The notes: generated by a model from the sequence alone, not told the origin. 64,000 bases of DNA from Hygrocybe punicea (GCA_963556145.1 OY744464.1:6106508-6170507); one strand, 5' to 3'. Positions 1-11,819 are shown, counted from the first letter of the stretch. Program-made: numbers and translations.

Positions 1-2
1 CA

Positions 3-2245
3 AGTTCTGCAATCCGAGACGATCCTTCACTCCCTGAACGGTCTCAAACCTTGGAGCAGTCAACTTCGGAAACTCGGCCGGGTGTCTGTCCCCTGTCCCC
101 GGAAAAGATCGCCTTACACCTGTCAGACGAGCACCAACTACCTCAGCGATCGTCACAGTCAATTTTGTCTCCACGACACGATGACCAGCCCGTTACACCA
201 CCTGTTGTTTCCAGCAAGCCGTCTGGTCCAGCACCCCAACTTGTCGACCAACATCCCACCTTCCAGCAAGCATCCGCTTATCATTCGGTGCCCCAACACG
301 GCCAAGATCTTCCACAGCATCCTCAGCTTGCCATAATCCAAAACGCATCTGCTTGTTATGTACTCCCAGAGCAGTCGGCGCTCCAACACGGCGTCTCTAC
401 ACAGCATAGTTTCACGCTCCAACACGTCCCCATTGATTACGTGCACCCGGAGTTATTGAATGTGTCGTCCCAGACCCAGACCCAGACCCAGGCACAGGTG
501 AGCGAACCTCTCCTCCCTTATGTGCCTCCGGAGCTATTCAATGTGTCATCCCAGACCCAAACCCAGGCGAACGAACCTCTCCTGCCTTAAATTCAGGGCT
601 CCGCATCTTCACACGCCCAGGAACAGCGGTCAATGCAGCAACCCTCGTCTGCAGACATGATGGACCTCGATTGCACATCACAGCCTCCCATTAAGCGTAA
701 ATGCGGGCCCGATCATGAGAATCACTACACCGCTTGTCCCGACTCAAGAGCATCGGTCGAGGCAGCTGTCAAAGACAACCTTGTTTCCCTCGTGAACGAG
801 CATGTTGCATCCGTTATCAATGGTGCTTTACAGAAGACCATTGGTCACCTTGTGCAAAACGATATCCAACCCCTCAAAGTTGCCATGGACAAGCTCCAGG
901 TTGAGGTTTCGTCCTACAAGCAATCCACACCACCATCCACCTCAGAGTGGCGGGACTTGCTCAAGGCGACCGTTGATCAATCAATAACCCTCATTCAGCC
1001 TGCTGTTAAAGAAGCAATCGCGTCGTCACTCTCGTCAACTGCTGGAACTTCCCACCACAAGTCGGATTCAAAAATGCTTGACAACGAATCGACCAGTAAC
1101 AGTGATGAAAGCGAAGCGGAATTATTGCTAAGGAAGAGCAGGTTGTCTGAGCGTGGAAAACGCGGCCACCGGGGTAAAAATGAAAACTTGTTGCATGTAC
1201 ATTGTGCAAAGCTGCCTATCTGGTCAAATTATTGACCTGTCTCGTGAAGAGCAAGCTGCACGATTATCTTCGAGATAAGAAGGTTCTACCAGGGCGAAAG
1301 GCCGGTGTTCCTGAGTCTCCATCTGAAGCAGAAGTCAAACTGTTCAAGGAAGATGGCGAAGGTGGACCGGATGCGTCCAAGCCTCTTCGATTAGACTGGC
1401 ATCAATCACTCAAACTCGCAAAGTGGAATCAAGAAGCGATAGGACTGCTTGTTATTGGCTTTCTGAAAGAGCTCAAGGATGGCAAATATCTGAATCTTCA
1501 GTATCATGCTGATACGATGGAGATTGAGCGCATGCGAGGTCTTTGCCTCAGAAAACTCAGTCGTACGTACCACAAAGCCAAACGGTTGTCCAGAGAGCAA
1601 ATGATGAATGAAGCGGAGCTCACGAAAGCCCGAAATGATAAGTGCCAGGCCGACGTACAACAGAAGCAAAGGGATAGGATGATCTCTCGCAGAAAAGGAG
1701 TAAGCTCACCAAATATCGGATGACGGTTATCTGACACCTGTCTTCTAGCTTTATGATCGGCGGAAACGTACTGTCCTCGAACAGAAGGGAACCGATCATC
1801 CTGCATGGGTCGAAATCCGACAAATTTTACAAAAACTCGACGTTCATGGAATGAGCGGTGACGAAACTGATTCCCCATCGCAATCGCGAAACAAGACTCT
1901 ACGTCGGATTGCATTGCCTTGGATTAATCCCGCCATCACCACCCTCTTTGAAGCCGTTGACACATACGAAAAGGCGGTCGCTGACGAATGCTTGATGTCT
2001 GCCGCCAGCAATAAACCAATTCCTCGAATCTACATTGCCACCAAGACCGACCACAACAACCCACCAGTTCGAAAATTACCTTGCAACTGGTACAACGATG
2101 ATTGGTATAAAACACGTACAACAGCATATCGTTCATTTCTGGAGGCGTCTTCAGCTGTGCCTATTCCTTGTTTGGTAAGCATTTGCGATTCTGATGTGGT
2201 TTTTCAATGCTCATCGTCACAAAGACAAAATATAACCCTTAGTGA
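3..2245 (+). pseudogene. 5'-truncated hypothetical protein with in-frame stop
   Basis: The frame is open from the window edge. A Gln/Pro-rich stretch carries two near-identical copies of a PELLNVSSQTQTQ-type unit, followed by a probable coiled-coil/basic region (about 633-1195) and a charged C-terminal part. Reading is interrupted by TAA at 588-590 in the same frame as the downstream segment; the equivalent codon of the first repeat copy is TAT, so a single substitution explains it. A frame change occurs at about 1195-1235 (short intron or frameshift). A 49-bp GT-AG intron at 1700-1748 joins phase-0 exons; a second donor at 2175 would splice onto a TGA at 2243. No domain is recognised. Codon-like character and family resemblance suggest one of the multicopy, TE-associated hypothetical proteins of mushrooms; that is inference. 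Confidence 0.55.
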
Positions 2246-2467
2246 CTCGCTCGGGCGGTCACGCAAAGTTGGAAACAAAATGTATAGGTAGATCTGTAAT
2301 TGACACATTTCCTAAAACTTTTCTTGAAACGTGAGCTCGGTCAGAGTCTCCTCGGTTGATGATGCTAACCGTCAGTGGCGTGAGTCATTATTGTGTTCGA
2401 CTTCACATCCTGACGGCCCGCTCAGCAGGGTACTGATGAGATGAGAGGGGCCAGTCATCGGCCCACC

Positions 2468-2897
2468 GCATCTGTCCGGTGTACAGTTTCTAAATCAGAA
2501 CTTACATATGACTGTTGGACAGATTCGGAAACAAATATAAAATCTGTACTAAACTCGGTGTGAGAAGCAAAGTTTAGCCCTGTACAATAGGACCAATTTA
2601 AAATTTTTGAGAACATCTGTATATGCGACAGACTTAAAATGGATAGTTGAATCGGACCATGTGACAGATGATTCTTCACATTTAATCTCTGCATCTAAAT
2701 CTGGACAGGTACCCGATTGCAACACAGATTTACAATATGAATCACAATAAGATTTATAATTTGGCAGTCCAATCGGTACAGGATACAGATGTTGACACAA
2801 ATGCCAAATCTGTCACAACATCTGTGCCATTCACAGATCCGTTGGTTTATTTTAAATATTACCTAACATCGGTCACAAATCTGTCACCCATTCAGAT
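2468..2897. repeat. Cluster of ATCTGT/ACAGAT hexamers in AT-rich DNA
   Basis: Within about 430 bp the hexamer ATCTGT or its complement ACAGAT occurs roughly eleven times on both strands, often preceded by AA, AC or G. No ORF here is convincing. The arrangement resembles subterminal repeats of a non-autonomous DNA transposon, but I could not find paired termini. The rest of 2300-3580 holds nothing recognisable. Confidence 0.35.
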
Positions 2898-3581
2898 GGT
2901 GCTGTGTCTCTGGTGCTACTAACATGGAATTGTAATGGTCACTTCTATGGCAGCCTTGTACAGCACAAATGAGCATTAGTTTTGGTGGAACAAATGATAG
3001 ACAATACATAATTAAGCAAAGTCTTCGGGACAGAACATTTTAAAAGTTTCTCAAACTTTCAAAACACCTGTTTATAAATGCCTCCAAGAAGATCTAGGGC
3101 CAGGGACAAACATCTGTCCCGGACATATTGTTTATAAGGTCTATTAGATGGATCCTCAAGTTTTAAAACACAAGGAATGTGCTTGTGTGAGTTATCCATA
3201 AAGATTCTTGGAATGCAGGAGATGACAGTGAACGTGACCAGAAATGACCAGAAAAGGTTGAAAAGCATGTCACATTCCCCCAGCAGCCGGCTATTGAAGG
3301 TTTTTCTGAGGCAAATCGGAAAATTTCCACAATTATTATTGATCATACACTATTCATTGTTATCTGCTATGCTTTTGTCCAACTATTACAGCTTGCAAGG
3401 CATTGTAACTATGATTTCAACCTTTGGCTGAGGTACAAACAAGTACAAAGGCACACATTCTGAACCGGGAGTGCCTCTCCCAACTAGGTGACTTGCCAAT
3501 AAGTCATCGATGGTCATCTGCTGCGTGGGAGCATCATAAATTAGCCCTATCCAAAATCTTTCGCCACTCACGACGACGACC

Positions 3582-5981
3582 ATGTCTGAGGAGAACGTTT
3601 ATAGGCAAAAATACCAAATTGCACAGTGGCCAACAAGCAAAGTCACTTTGTATCCAACGCAGGCAACGGTCTTCAGAAATATTCAAGGTGTTCGGTTGAA
3701 GGTGCGTTTTCGCCCATCTCGTACTCGTTCAGCTGTAACGCGAGACTACATTTGCTTAGCCTGGTTTGAATGAAATCTCTATTTCAGACCTGACGTCCTT
3801 AGCAGACCCAGACTCCATTCGCGTCTCTGGCACTACAGATGGCCACCCTGCCCGAATAAACGATTTGACGATTGACCTCATCCCCAACAAATATGCGCAT
3901 CTCTCCACTTCATTTCATTTCGAATCGGAATCTGAAGACGACGAACAGGACGAGGACCCTCCGTCCCTCACGGCCGCTCGGGCAGAGTGCGAACGCATCG
4001 CCCTAGAATGCAAGGAAGTCGAGGAACGCAAATCAGCGGCTATCCAGGAACTATCGTACATTCAGCTGTACACGGATTCTATGTCGACGGCTAACAAGGC
4101 CGAACCATCCACCATGAAGTCTGCACTGGAGATGTACACTGCTCAGCGAAAGGCTCAATTTGAAACTACGAGCAAATGCGTGGAGCAGCTCGAAGTACCG
4201 GGCAAGGATGCCTCAAAGCCCGCATGGTACTTGAAAAGGAGCTGAAGAAGCTTGAACGAGCCACTCGGGCCAAAGTCGACGCGAAGGAGAGGAAAAAAAT
4301 CGAACGGGAAGAGAAACAGAGAGAGAAGAAGGAGAAAAACCAGAAAAATCGGCCAAGGTCTATCGTGTACGCATCACGATTGATCTTCCCGCAGATGAAG
4401 ACGCGAGAACTAGCGAGGTGCTTCAAGAGGCTAGTCTCAATTTAACTTATACGACCTCGTCTGCTTCCTGGACACCCCACTACGATCTCCGACTCGATAC
4501 CACTAACCCACCACTCTCCACACTCACGTACCGCGCTCACTTCACGAATCGGACTTTCGAAACGTGGTCTAACGCACATATCACACTTTCAACCTCGCAA
4601 GCATCGTTTGGGGGTCTCAACGAGAAGATACCGCAAATGGAGTCTTGGCGTGTCACCCTCGGCAAGAAGTACCCCTACTCGGACGTCGAGAACGGCCTGT
4701 ACAGTCTCGCAGAACAAAAGGCGAAAGAACAAGCGCAACAGGCGATCATTTCTGAAGATATGTTAGAGCGTGGAGAGAAGCTAGACTCTCTGGCACATCG
4801 GGTTGGTGTCGTCTCGGCCTCGGCTAACAAGTTCAAGATGAAGAGCAAAAAGAGTAAGGGTTTCGTGGGGTCGGGTTGGGGTCGGGTTGGGGTAGTGATG
4901 TTCCGTCTAGTTCTTTCCCACCACCCTCGTGGCGTAGTATCCCCGTTGCACAAAGTGCTCCGGGCGGATTTGAAGACGAAGAGGAAGCACAGGTCGATGG
5001 GATGACCCTCGCTCCTCCCGATAACATCATTGCGCATTCCACCGCTGGCTTGGACACGTACGGCTTTACAACCACCTACGACCTCCCCACTCCCCGCACC
5101 ATTCCATCCTCTCCGCTCGTTCGGCGCCACGTCATTGCTGAAGTCCCATTACCGTCCTTGATTTTCACTCACATCATTACCCCCAAGCTCAAAGCTGCTG
5201 CTTTTCTCAAAGCAAAGCTTACCAACACCTCCGACATCCCCCTTCTACCTGGTCTCGCTGGGCTCACGCTCGATGGGTCATTCCTCGGCAATCTCTCATT
5301 CCCTCGTGCGTCTCCCGAAGAGACGGTGGTTCTCGAACTTGGCGTCGATCAAAGTCTCAAGGTCGAGTACGAGCGTCCTACGATGAAACATAGTACGCAC
5401 GGCATGATGCCATTCGGAAAAGAGGACGTTGGGGTGTATAAACGCATGATGCGCCTCACCAACACCAAGAGTGCGAGTGTTTCGGTTGTTGTACTTGAAC
5501 AAATTCCAGTTCCGGAGGACGAGAAACTCAAGGTCATGATTTTGGTCCCGAAGGGCTTGAGGGAAGAGAACGACGTGGTGAGAAATGGTGTGGGCGTAGA
5601 TGGGAAAGCGGGTGCAGGGAAGAAACGGCCGACGTTGGAGTCGGGTGCTACTGCAACTGCAGTCCACCGAAATTGGAGGATATACCGGAGAACGCGAGTA
5701 TTAGTGGGAGCATCCGTGGATCGTCCTTATTCACAAAACGAGACTCTTTCTCAGTTTCACCCGGTAAACCCACCCCTGCGGCACCTGCCTCCGCTTCTGC
5801 TATTAATGGCACTTCGACGTCGAAGTCAAACTGGGGTACAGCTAAAGCTTCCCTGCGCAAAAACGGGGAGGTTCGTTGGGATGTAGATCTCCTCAAAGGA
5901 GGATGTGTTGCTTTAGGGTTAGAGTGGGAGTGCAAGAAGCCTAGCGGGGATGGTATTGTTGGGTTCAATGCGTTGAGTTAA
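3582..5981 (+). pseudogene. DUF4140/DUF4139 (mucoidy inhibitor A-like) protein, frameshifted
   Basis: Exon 1 (3582-3701) starts MSEENVYRQ. A 58-bp intron (3702-3759, phase 0) joins it to PGLNEISISDL followed by DPDSIRV, the DUF4140 N-terminal signature. A charged coiled coil rich in Lys/Glu follows (about 4220-4350), then the DUF4139 beta-sandwich beginning LNLTYTTSSASWTPHYDLRL and running to GEVRWDVDLLKGG near 5900; stop at 5979-5981. Order and length fit the fungal MuiA-like family, whose molecular role is poorly known. The reading frame changes four times: near 4190-4215, near 4335 in an A-rich run, at 4871-4892 through an 11-bp tandem duplication, and near 5645. All domains remain readable, so decay is recent or some shifts are assembly errors. 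This is one of only two clearly host-type genes in the window. Confidence 0.8.
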
Positions 5982-6820
5982 ACAGATTTATTGGCATTCC
6001 AATATTGCTATTGTATTTTACTGTAATTTTCCAACCTATTCATGCACATACAACTCAGGATAGGCTCCTGGACTACTACATATGCATGTGATGCACAGTC
6101 GCCCGAAGACATCACAAGTTGGCTGGAGTGCTACAACATTCTTGCGCTCTTGATGTTCAAAGGAACTACTCCTGATGTGATGTGGAAAGACACAGGCGGG
6201 AGGAAGAAGAGTTGTGTGTGGTAGTGATGGATAGGTTTGGTTCTGAACTGAGGTTCAGACCTGAACTGAGGTTCAGACCTGAACTGAACTGAACCAAACC
6301 TGAAATAGGGTTCAGGTTCAAGCTGAAGCCTGAAATAGGGTTCAGGTTCAAGCTGAAGCCTGAACCAAACCTGAGGTTCAGTTCAAGGTTCAGGCAGGGG
6401 GGAAATTCTGTGAACCTGGTTCGAACCAGTTTGAACCTGAACCTAAACATCAACAAATGTGATATAATTTTGCCTAATTTTTGGAAGAAACTTGATCACT
6501 TTTGTCTTGTCGTAGCTAACAACTTCCTGTTAAATCCTGCCACTCTCCTTCAGGGGGTTTGAGCTCTGGGTTTGTCAGGATAAGTTGGTATAAGTTGTAT
6601 AATATCTGAGGATTATGCCAAGGTAAGCCTCAAGTACATATGATGTATTATATTATCATTATTTTTAAGTACCACAGTTGCTAGGGATGACCACAGGTTT
6701 GGGTCAACCCACGGTATTACCAAAACGGGTTGCGCGGGTACGGGTAGGGTGTTTGGTTTCGTCACCCATGACCATACCGTGACCCGTACCCGCGGTTTGG
6801 CGGTGTGTCACGGGTTCATC

Positions 6821-7957
6821 TAGTGTTGCCGTAGTTCGGTTCCGAACCTAGCCGAACCCGGTTCAAACCCCGAACCGAACCCTAAGTTTGGTCTAAGTTC
6901 AGCCAAGTGCTGAACCGGACCGCGGGTTCAGTTCCGGGTTTCGAGGCCTGCCGGATTTCCTGAACGGCTCCAAACCGCATTCAAACCGCGAACGCGGATA
7001 TTTTTAAGGTATTGATTTCATTTGTTTTTCGTATTTCTTTACTTACTATTTCGTGTTAAACGGCATCATGTGACCGGCCGTGACCTTTCACGCAACACAG
7101 CAACTTCAACGCGGGTTGCACACAACACAAATTGTGTTGTGTTCAAAGGTAAGTTTCCATTTTTTTCTTAACTTTACTAATGTTATTTGCGGCAGGCAAC
7201 TCGACTGCGACCACATCGCAACCACATTGGCACAAGATGAATGCCAACACCAACGCAATGCCAACGGACGCGGGGCAGCCACAACACCACCACCACCACC
7301 ACCACCACCACCAGCGGCGGCAACGGCAACAGCAAAGGCAACGGCAACCAGGCAACGACAACGGCAACGGCCAGCAGCAGCAGCAACAGCGGAAGCAGCA
7401 GCGCCGGCAGCAACGGCAGCAGCAGCAGCAGCAACAGCCAAAGCCATCCAACATCACCACCAGCGGCGGCAACAACAACGGCAACCACAACTATGACGGC
7501 CAGCAGCAGCAGCAATGCCGGCAGCAGCAGCAACAGCAACAGCAGCAACGGCAGCAGCAGCAACGGCGGCAGCAGCAACAGCCACGACAGCAGCAGCAGC
7601 GCCGGCAGCAGCAACGGCGATGGCAGCAGCAGCAGCGCCGGCAGCGGCAGCAACGGCAGCAGTGACAGCGGCGGCAGCAGCAGCACCGGATGGCTCCCCC
7701 GCAGCCCAACTACCTCGCGAAGTGTAGCGCCGTATCGATTGATACGTGCCTGCCATTCGCGAGGAGAACGGAGCTCATGGGGTGAGCCCACCTCGGTCCG
7801 GGGTTCAGACCGCATCTGAACCCAGACCGAACGTGGAGAAACGGTTCAATGCCGTCCGGGTTCAGGTTTGGCCATGCGCCAAACCAGACCCGAAGTTCAG
7901 TTCGCGGTTCCGCCAAAAAGGGTCGGAACCGGACCGAACTGAACTTCGGCAACACTA
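6821..7957 (+). mobile_element. Inner hAT-like element, family A copy 1, carrying trinucleotide repeats
   Basis: Starts TAGTGTTGCCGTAGTTCGG and ends in the inverted form CTGAACTTCGGCAACACTA. The 8-bp target duplication GGTTCATC is exact at 6813-6820 and 7958-7965, inside family C. The interior has GAACC-rich subterminal DNA, an intron-like segment (GTAAGTTT at about 7149 to an AG near 7195) and about 420 bp of CAG/CAA/CGG triplet repeats. Long poly-Gln/Ser/Ala frames on both strands are products of the triplet repeats. A second, inverted copy lies at 10407-11701. Confidence 0.9.
7281..7700. repeat. CAG/CAA/CGG triplet repeat tract
   Basis: Nearly pure triplet DNA (CAC, CAG, CAA, CGG, AAC units) inside hAT-like copy A. 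All six frames are open over long distances because the sequence lacks stop triplets; no coding claim is made. Confidence 0.9.
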
Positions 7958-8199
7958 GGTTCATCACACAACCACCACAACCACCTCGACGGCTACGACC
8001 AAGGGCGAGCAAGCACGCAGCGACCAGACGACCGACCGGAACAGTCAAAGGAAGGAGCAGGGAAGCGGCCAGGGGGTGGTGCTCCCACTTCCCGGCCTAG
8101 GTAAGTCTCAATTTCTGATCAAGTAATGAACTGTAGCTAACTACGCTATGACAACAACAACAACATGGGGCAACAGCACGCAACGACAACGATGTGTCG

Positions 8200-8490
8200 C
8201 CCTCTCGTCCACCTCGCGGACACGCAACAACAACAACGCGTGCCCCTCTCATCCACCTCGCGGACAAGCAACAACGACGACACACCCCCTCTCGTCCACC
8301 TCGTGGACACGCAACAACAACAACAACGCGTCCCCCGGCCTGGGCCTTTGTCCACCTCGTGGACACGCAACAGCGACGACGGCGACGCGTCCCCCTCTCG
8401 TCCCCCTCTTGTCCACCTCGCAGACGCACTACAACGCGTCCGACGGCACATGCCCCCCTCGTTCCCCATGTTGATCACCTCGCGGACAAG
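8200..8490. repeat. Tandem minisatellite inside family C element
   Basis: About six degenerate units share the core GTCCACCTCG-YGGACACGC followed by CAACAACAACAACGCG, with unit length roughly 45-65 bp. The core is itself palindromic (CCACCTCGYGG). It sits between the nested copy A and the right terminus of element C and is not coding. Confidence 0.7.
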
Positions 8491-9082
8491 CACGTCGCGT
8501 CAATTGACGCCGGTGCTGCATCTGCGAGGTTGCAGAGCGGAATGGGGGCTGTGGTGGACGGTGGGACGTGACGGTACACCACAGGTAAGGTGTACCGTCA
8601 TGACCCGTGCATGTTCGGGTGCGGTGTGGGTCAAAACCACCCCGGGTAAGGTGTTCACGGGTACGGGTGCGGTGTCAGCCGAGCCGACCCGTTCAAGACC
8701 CGTGGTCATCCCTAACAGTTGCAACATTGAAGTTGATAAGCTTAATTTCTTTAACATGTTAGCTTTAAGTGATACAAATGTATAGTAATACATATAATTT
8801 GCTCTAAAAAAACCTTTGTTCATGCTATATAACCACAAGGCATAAAATAAAGGCATTTATACTAAATAAAAATGTAATCTAGCCCTATGATACACTTACA
8901 GGTTTGGTTCACGGTTCAGATCAGGGTGAACCTGAACTGAACGTGTTTGAACCTGAACCCAAGGTTCAGTTCAAGGTTCAGCATATTGACTGAACTGAAC
9001 CTTAGGTTCGCTTCAAGGTTTGGATTTTTTTGGCCTGAACCAGACCAAACCGAACCTGTCCATCACTAGTCATCAGGAAAAC

Positions 9083-10398
9083 ACGGGTTTACTTAATCTG
9101 ACTTGATCGACTTGGTGGACTTAAACACACTTAAACACACTTAACCATAAATTAAAAGAACTTAACTTTAACTAAGAATAAAAGTTCAACTTTTATACCA
9201 GTATAATGCTACGAGTAGTTGCAGTTAGTACTTGTGCCGGTTCTAGTGCTGGCACTGGTGCCATGCCGGTCTGTGTCCCTACTGTCATGCTGAGAAGTCG
9301 AAAAAAAAGCAAAGTCCATACTTTACCTTTGTTTGGTCCGTGTTCACTTTTGTCTTCACACGCAACACCTGCACCCGCGCCAGAACCAGTGCCTACGCCA
9401 GTACCAGCATGGCATAGCGGAGGGCATCTTATAGGTAAGAAACTCGACCCGAAGTTTCTTCCTCATTGATGTGCTTTTAGGACAGTGAGGACAATAATGA
9501 GAGCGATGACAACGAGGCGGAGGACAAGGATGGTGGAGGCAAGGATGGCAAGGCTGACAACCAGGATGGCATGGCTGATGTCCAGGATGGCTGGCATGGC
9601 GACGAGGATGGCAGTGGTTGCGACGAGGATGGCAGTGGTTGTGACCACGACAATAGGACAAGCAGGATGGCATGACCAGGACAGCGACTAGGACGATGAG
9701 CACTAACACCCCACTAGCATGCACACCATGGCAGTACCAGCAAGCAGTGCCAGCACAGGCCAGGAGGAGCAGTGCTGGGACCAGCCAGCACAACGGTGAG
9801 GACGGCGGCGAGGTGGAATGTTTCAAGTAAGCCAAGCCGCTTTCTTCTCTTGCCACTAGTGATGGGTACTCACACAGGTACCCATGCCAGTGTCAGTTCT
9901 AGCACCGGCACCAGCATTAGCACCAGCAACTGCATCACCACTGGCAGTGCCAGCACTGCATCAGTGCCGTGGCATGCGTTTCTGCAGCAGTACAATCAGG
10001 CTGCTATTATGGGGGGCAAAGTGATGCTGGTGGGCTCTCGTAACGTACTGCTTACCCTCTCTGCTGCTGCCCTTTGAGAAGTTGACATCCACGGCTCATT
10101 CCAACATGCACCTACCACTGCCCTCGCATGCACCAGTTCCGGCATGGCACACCGATGGCACCAGCACAGCACACCGATGGAACCAGCATGGCACAACAAT
10201 GGTGCCAGCAGCACTAGCACCAGCACCCATGCCAGTACCAGCATGGCAACAGTGCCAGTGCTGGTGGTGATCACAAGGACAAGGATGATGGAAACGAGGT
10301 CTTCGAATGCACCAGTGCAGAGCAAATGTCTATCCTTGTAAGCCCTTTTATTGACCCGCTCTCCATGCAATCATTAACTGATCATTTTATTTCAGGCT
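9083..10398. repeat. AT-rich CTTAA-repeat end plus GCATGGCA/CCAGTACCAGC minisatellite DNA
   Basis: 9083-9200 is a run of degenerate ACTTAA/TTAATCTGACTT words; a matching inverted run lies at 11740-11830, beyond hAT-like copy B. From 9200 to 10370 the DNA is built of variants of GCCAGTACCAGCATGGCA and GACGAGGATGGCA. Several GTAAG...AG intron-like segments occur (for example at 9435-9480). No ORF is credible as a gene. The block may be the interior of a further non-autonomous element interrupted by copy B. Confidence 0.5.
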
Positions 10399-10406
10399 GC
10401 TATTAT

Positions 10407-10800
10407 TAATGTTACCGAAGTTCAGTTCGGTCCGGTTCCGACCCTTTTTGGCAGAACCATGAACTGAACTTCAGGTCCAGTTTGGCGCATGGCCAAACCT
10501 GGACCCAGATGGCGTCGAACTGTCTCTCCGCGTTCGGTCTGGGTTCAGATGCAGTCTGAAACCCAGACCGAGGTGGGCTCACCCTGTCTGTTCTCCTCGC
10601 AAATGGCAGGCATGTATCAATAGATACAGCGCTGCACTTCGCGAGGTAGATGGGTGCTGGGGAGCCCTCTGGTGTCCCCGAGGGATGTGGAGGAATGGGG
10701 GGTCTTGTCTCGTGGTCCCTGCCTGGCATTGCTGGCGCTGCTGCTGCCAACCGTTGTCCTCGTCAGGGTGGTGGTATGGTTGTGGTGGTGTTGCTGCCAT

Positions 10801-10837
<37 letters not shown>

Positions 10838-11701
10838 GTTGTCGCTGCTGCTGTTGCTGCTGCTGCTGGCATTGCTGCTGCTGCTGCTGCTGCTGGCCAT
10901 CGCCGTCGCCATTGCCTTGCTGCCGCTGCTGCTGTTGTCGCTGTTGCCGCTGCCGCTGTTGCCGCTGCCGTTGCCGCTGGCTGTTGCCGTCATCGTTGCC
11001 TTGCCGCTGCTGGTGGTGGTGGTGTCGTGGCTGTCCCGTGTCCGTTGGCATTGGATGGCTTGGTGCAGCAGCAGCAGCTGCTGCTGCTGGCACTTCTCTT
11101 TGGGTGGTGGTATGGTCGTGCTGCCACGGCTGCTGCTGCCAGCGTTGCTGCTGCTGTTGCAGGCGCTTCTGCTGCTGCCGGCACTGCTGATGGCCGTTGC
11201 TGTCGTCGTCGTCGCCATTGCCATTGCCATCAATGTTGTTGATGTTGCCATTGCCGTCGTTGGTGTTGGCGTTGGGATCCACGTTGTGCCGGGTGGTGTG
11301 CTCGCGATGTGGTCGCGGTCAAGTTTCCTGTAACAGATAATATTAGTAAAGTTAAAGAAAATATCGAAACTTACCTTGGTGAACACAACACAATGTTGGC
11401 AATGTTGTGTTCAACCCGCGTTGATGTTGCCACGACTGTGTACAATGGTCACATGATACCGTTTAACACGAAATAGTAAGTAAAGAAATATGGAAAACAA
11501 ATGACATAAATACCTTAAAAATATCCGCGTTCGCGGTTTGGACACGGTTTGGAGCCATTCAGGAAATCCAGCAGGCCTCGAAACCCAGAACTGAACCCAC
11601 AGTCCGGTTCAGCATTTGGCTGAACTTAGACTGAACCCTGGGTTCGGATCGGGGTTTGAACCGGGTTCGGCTAGGTTCGGAACCAAATGATGGCAACACT
11701 A
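10407..11701 (-). mobile_element. hAT-like element, family A copy 2 (inverted)
   Basis: The left end reads TAATGTTACCGAAGTTCAG (two changes from copy 1) and the right end GAACCAAATGATGGCAACACTA. The 8-bp target duplication GCTATTAT is exact at 10399-10406 and 11702-11709. Its reverse complement matches copy 1 along the terminal regions, the intron-like module (GTAAGTTT...TTACAG) and the triplet-repeat core, which here reads as CTG/TTG/CCG on the plus strand. The two copies therefore transposed independently and belong to one family. Confidence 0.9.
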
Positions 11702-11819
11702 GCTATTATAAAATTTTATTCATAAAAATAACGGAATAAGTGAAATTAAGTAGAGGGACCTTCTTAATTCCACTTAATCACTTAACTACTTAAAAAGCCT
11801 TAATTTATAAAATAAGTCG

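Larger units (their letters stand above)
6682..8714. mobile_element. Middle non-autonomous hAT-like element (family C) with 8-bp TSD
   Basis: Termini are TAGGGATGACCACAGGT on the left and the inverted TAGGGATGACCACGGGT on the right. The 8-bp target duplication ACAGTTGC is exact at 6674-6681 and 8715-8722. Subterminal DNA contains several copies of the GGGTACGGGT/ACCCGTACCC type. Removing the nested element leaves about 888 bp with no credible gene. The 8-bp duplication and TAGGG start are hallmarks of hAT superfamily transposons; a full-length relative must supply the transposase. Confidence 0.85.
6222..9068. mobile_element. Outer non-autonomous hAT-like element (family F), host of nested insertions
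   Basis: The left end reads TAGTGATGGATAGGTTTGG and the right end is its inverted counterpart, GGTTCGG preceding ACCTGTCCATCACTA-type bases, so both termini start TAGTGATGGAYAGGTT. Subterminal DNA at both ends is made of GGTTCAG/CTGAACC repeats (6238-6440 and 8895-9065). Without the inner insertion the element is about 806 bp and has no ORF. The flanking octamers (GTGTGTGG at 6214-6221, GTCATCAG at 9069-9076) do not match, so the right flank has probably been replaced by a later event. Assignment to hAT rests on the TAGTG terminus only. Confidence 0.6.

Noticed and set aside
7180..7819. Long polyGln/polySer/polyLeu ORFs on both strands
   Set aside because: They arise from the stop-free triplet tract of hAT-like copy A; all frames are open and none has non-repetitive coding sequence.
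6214..9076. 8-bp target duplication for element F
   Set aside because: GTGTGTGG and GTCATCAG do not match, so F is called from its inverted termini only.
10617..11386. 200-227 aa ORFs on both strands
   Set aside because: Same cause: the triplet tract of hAT-like copy B.
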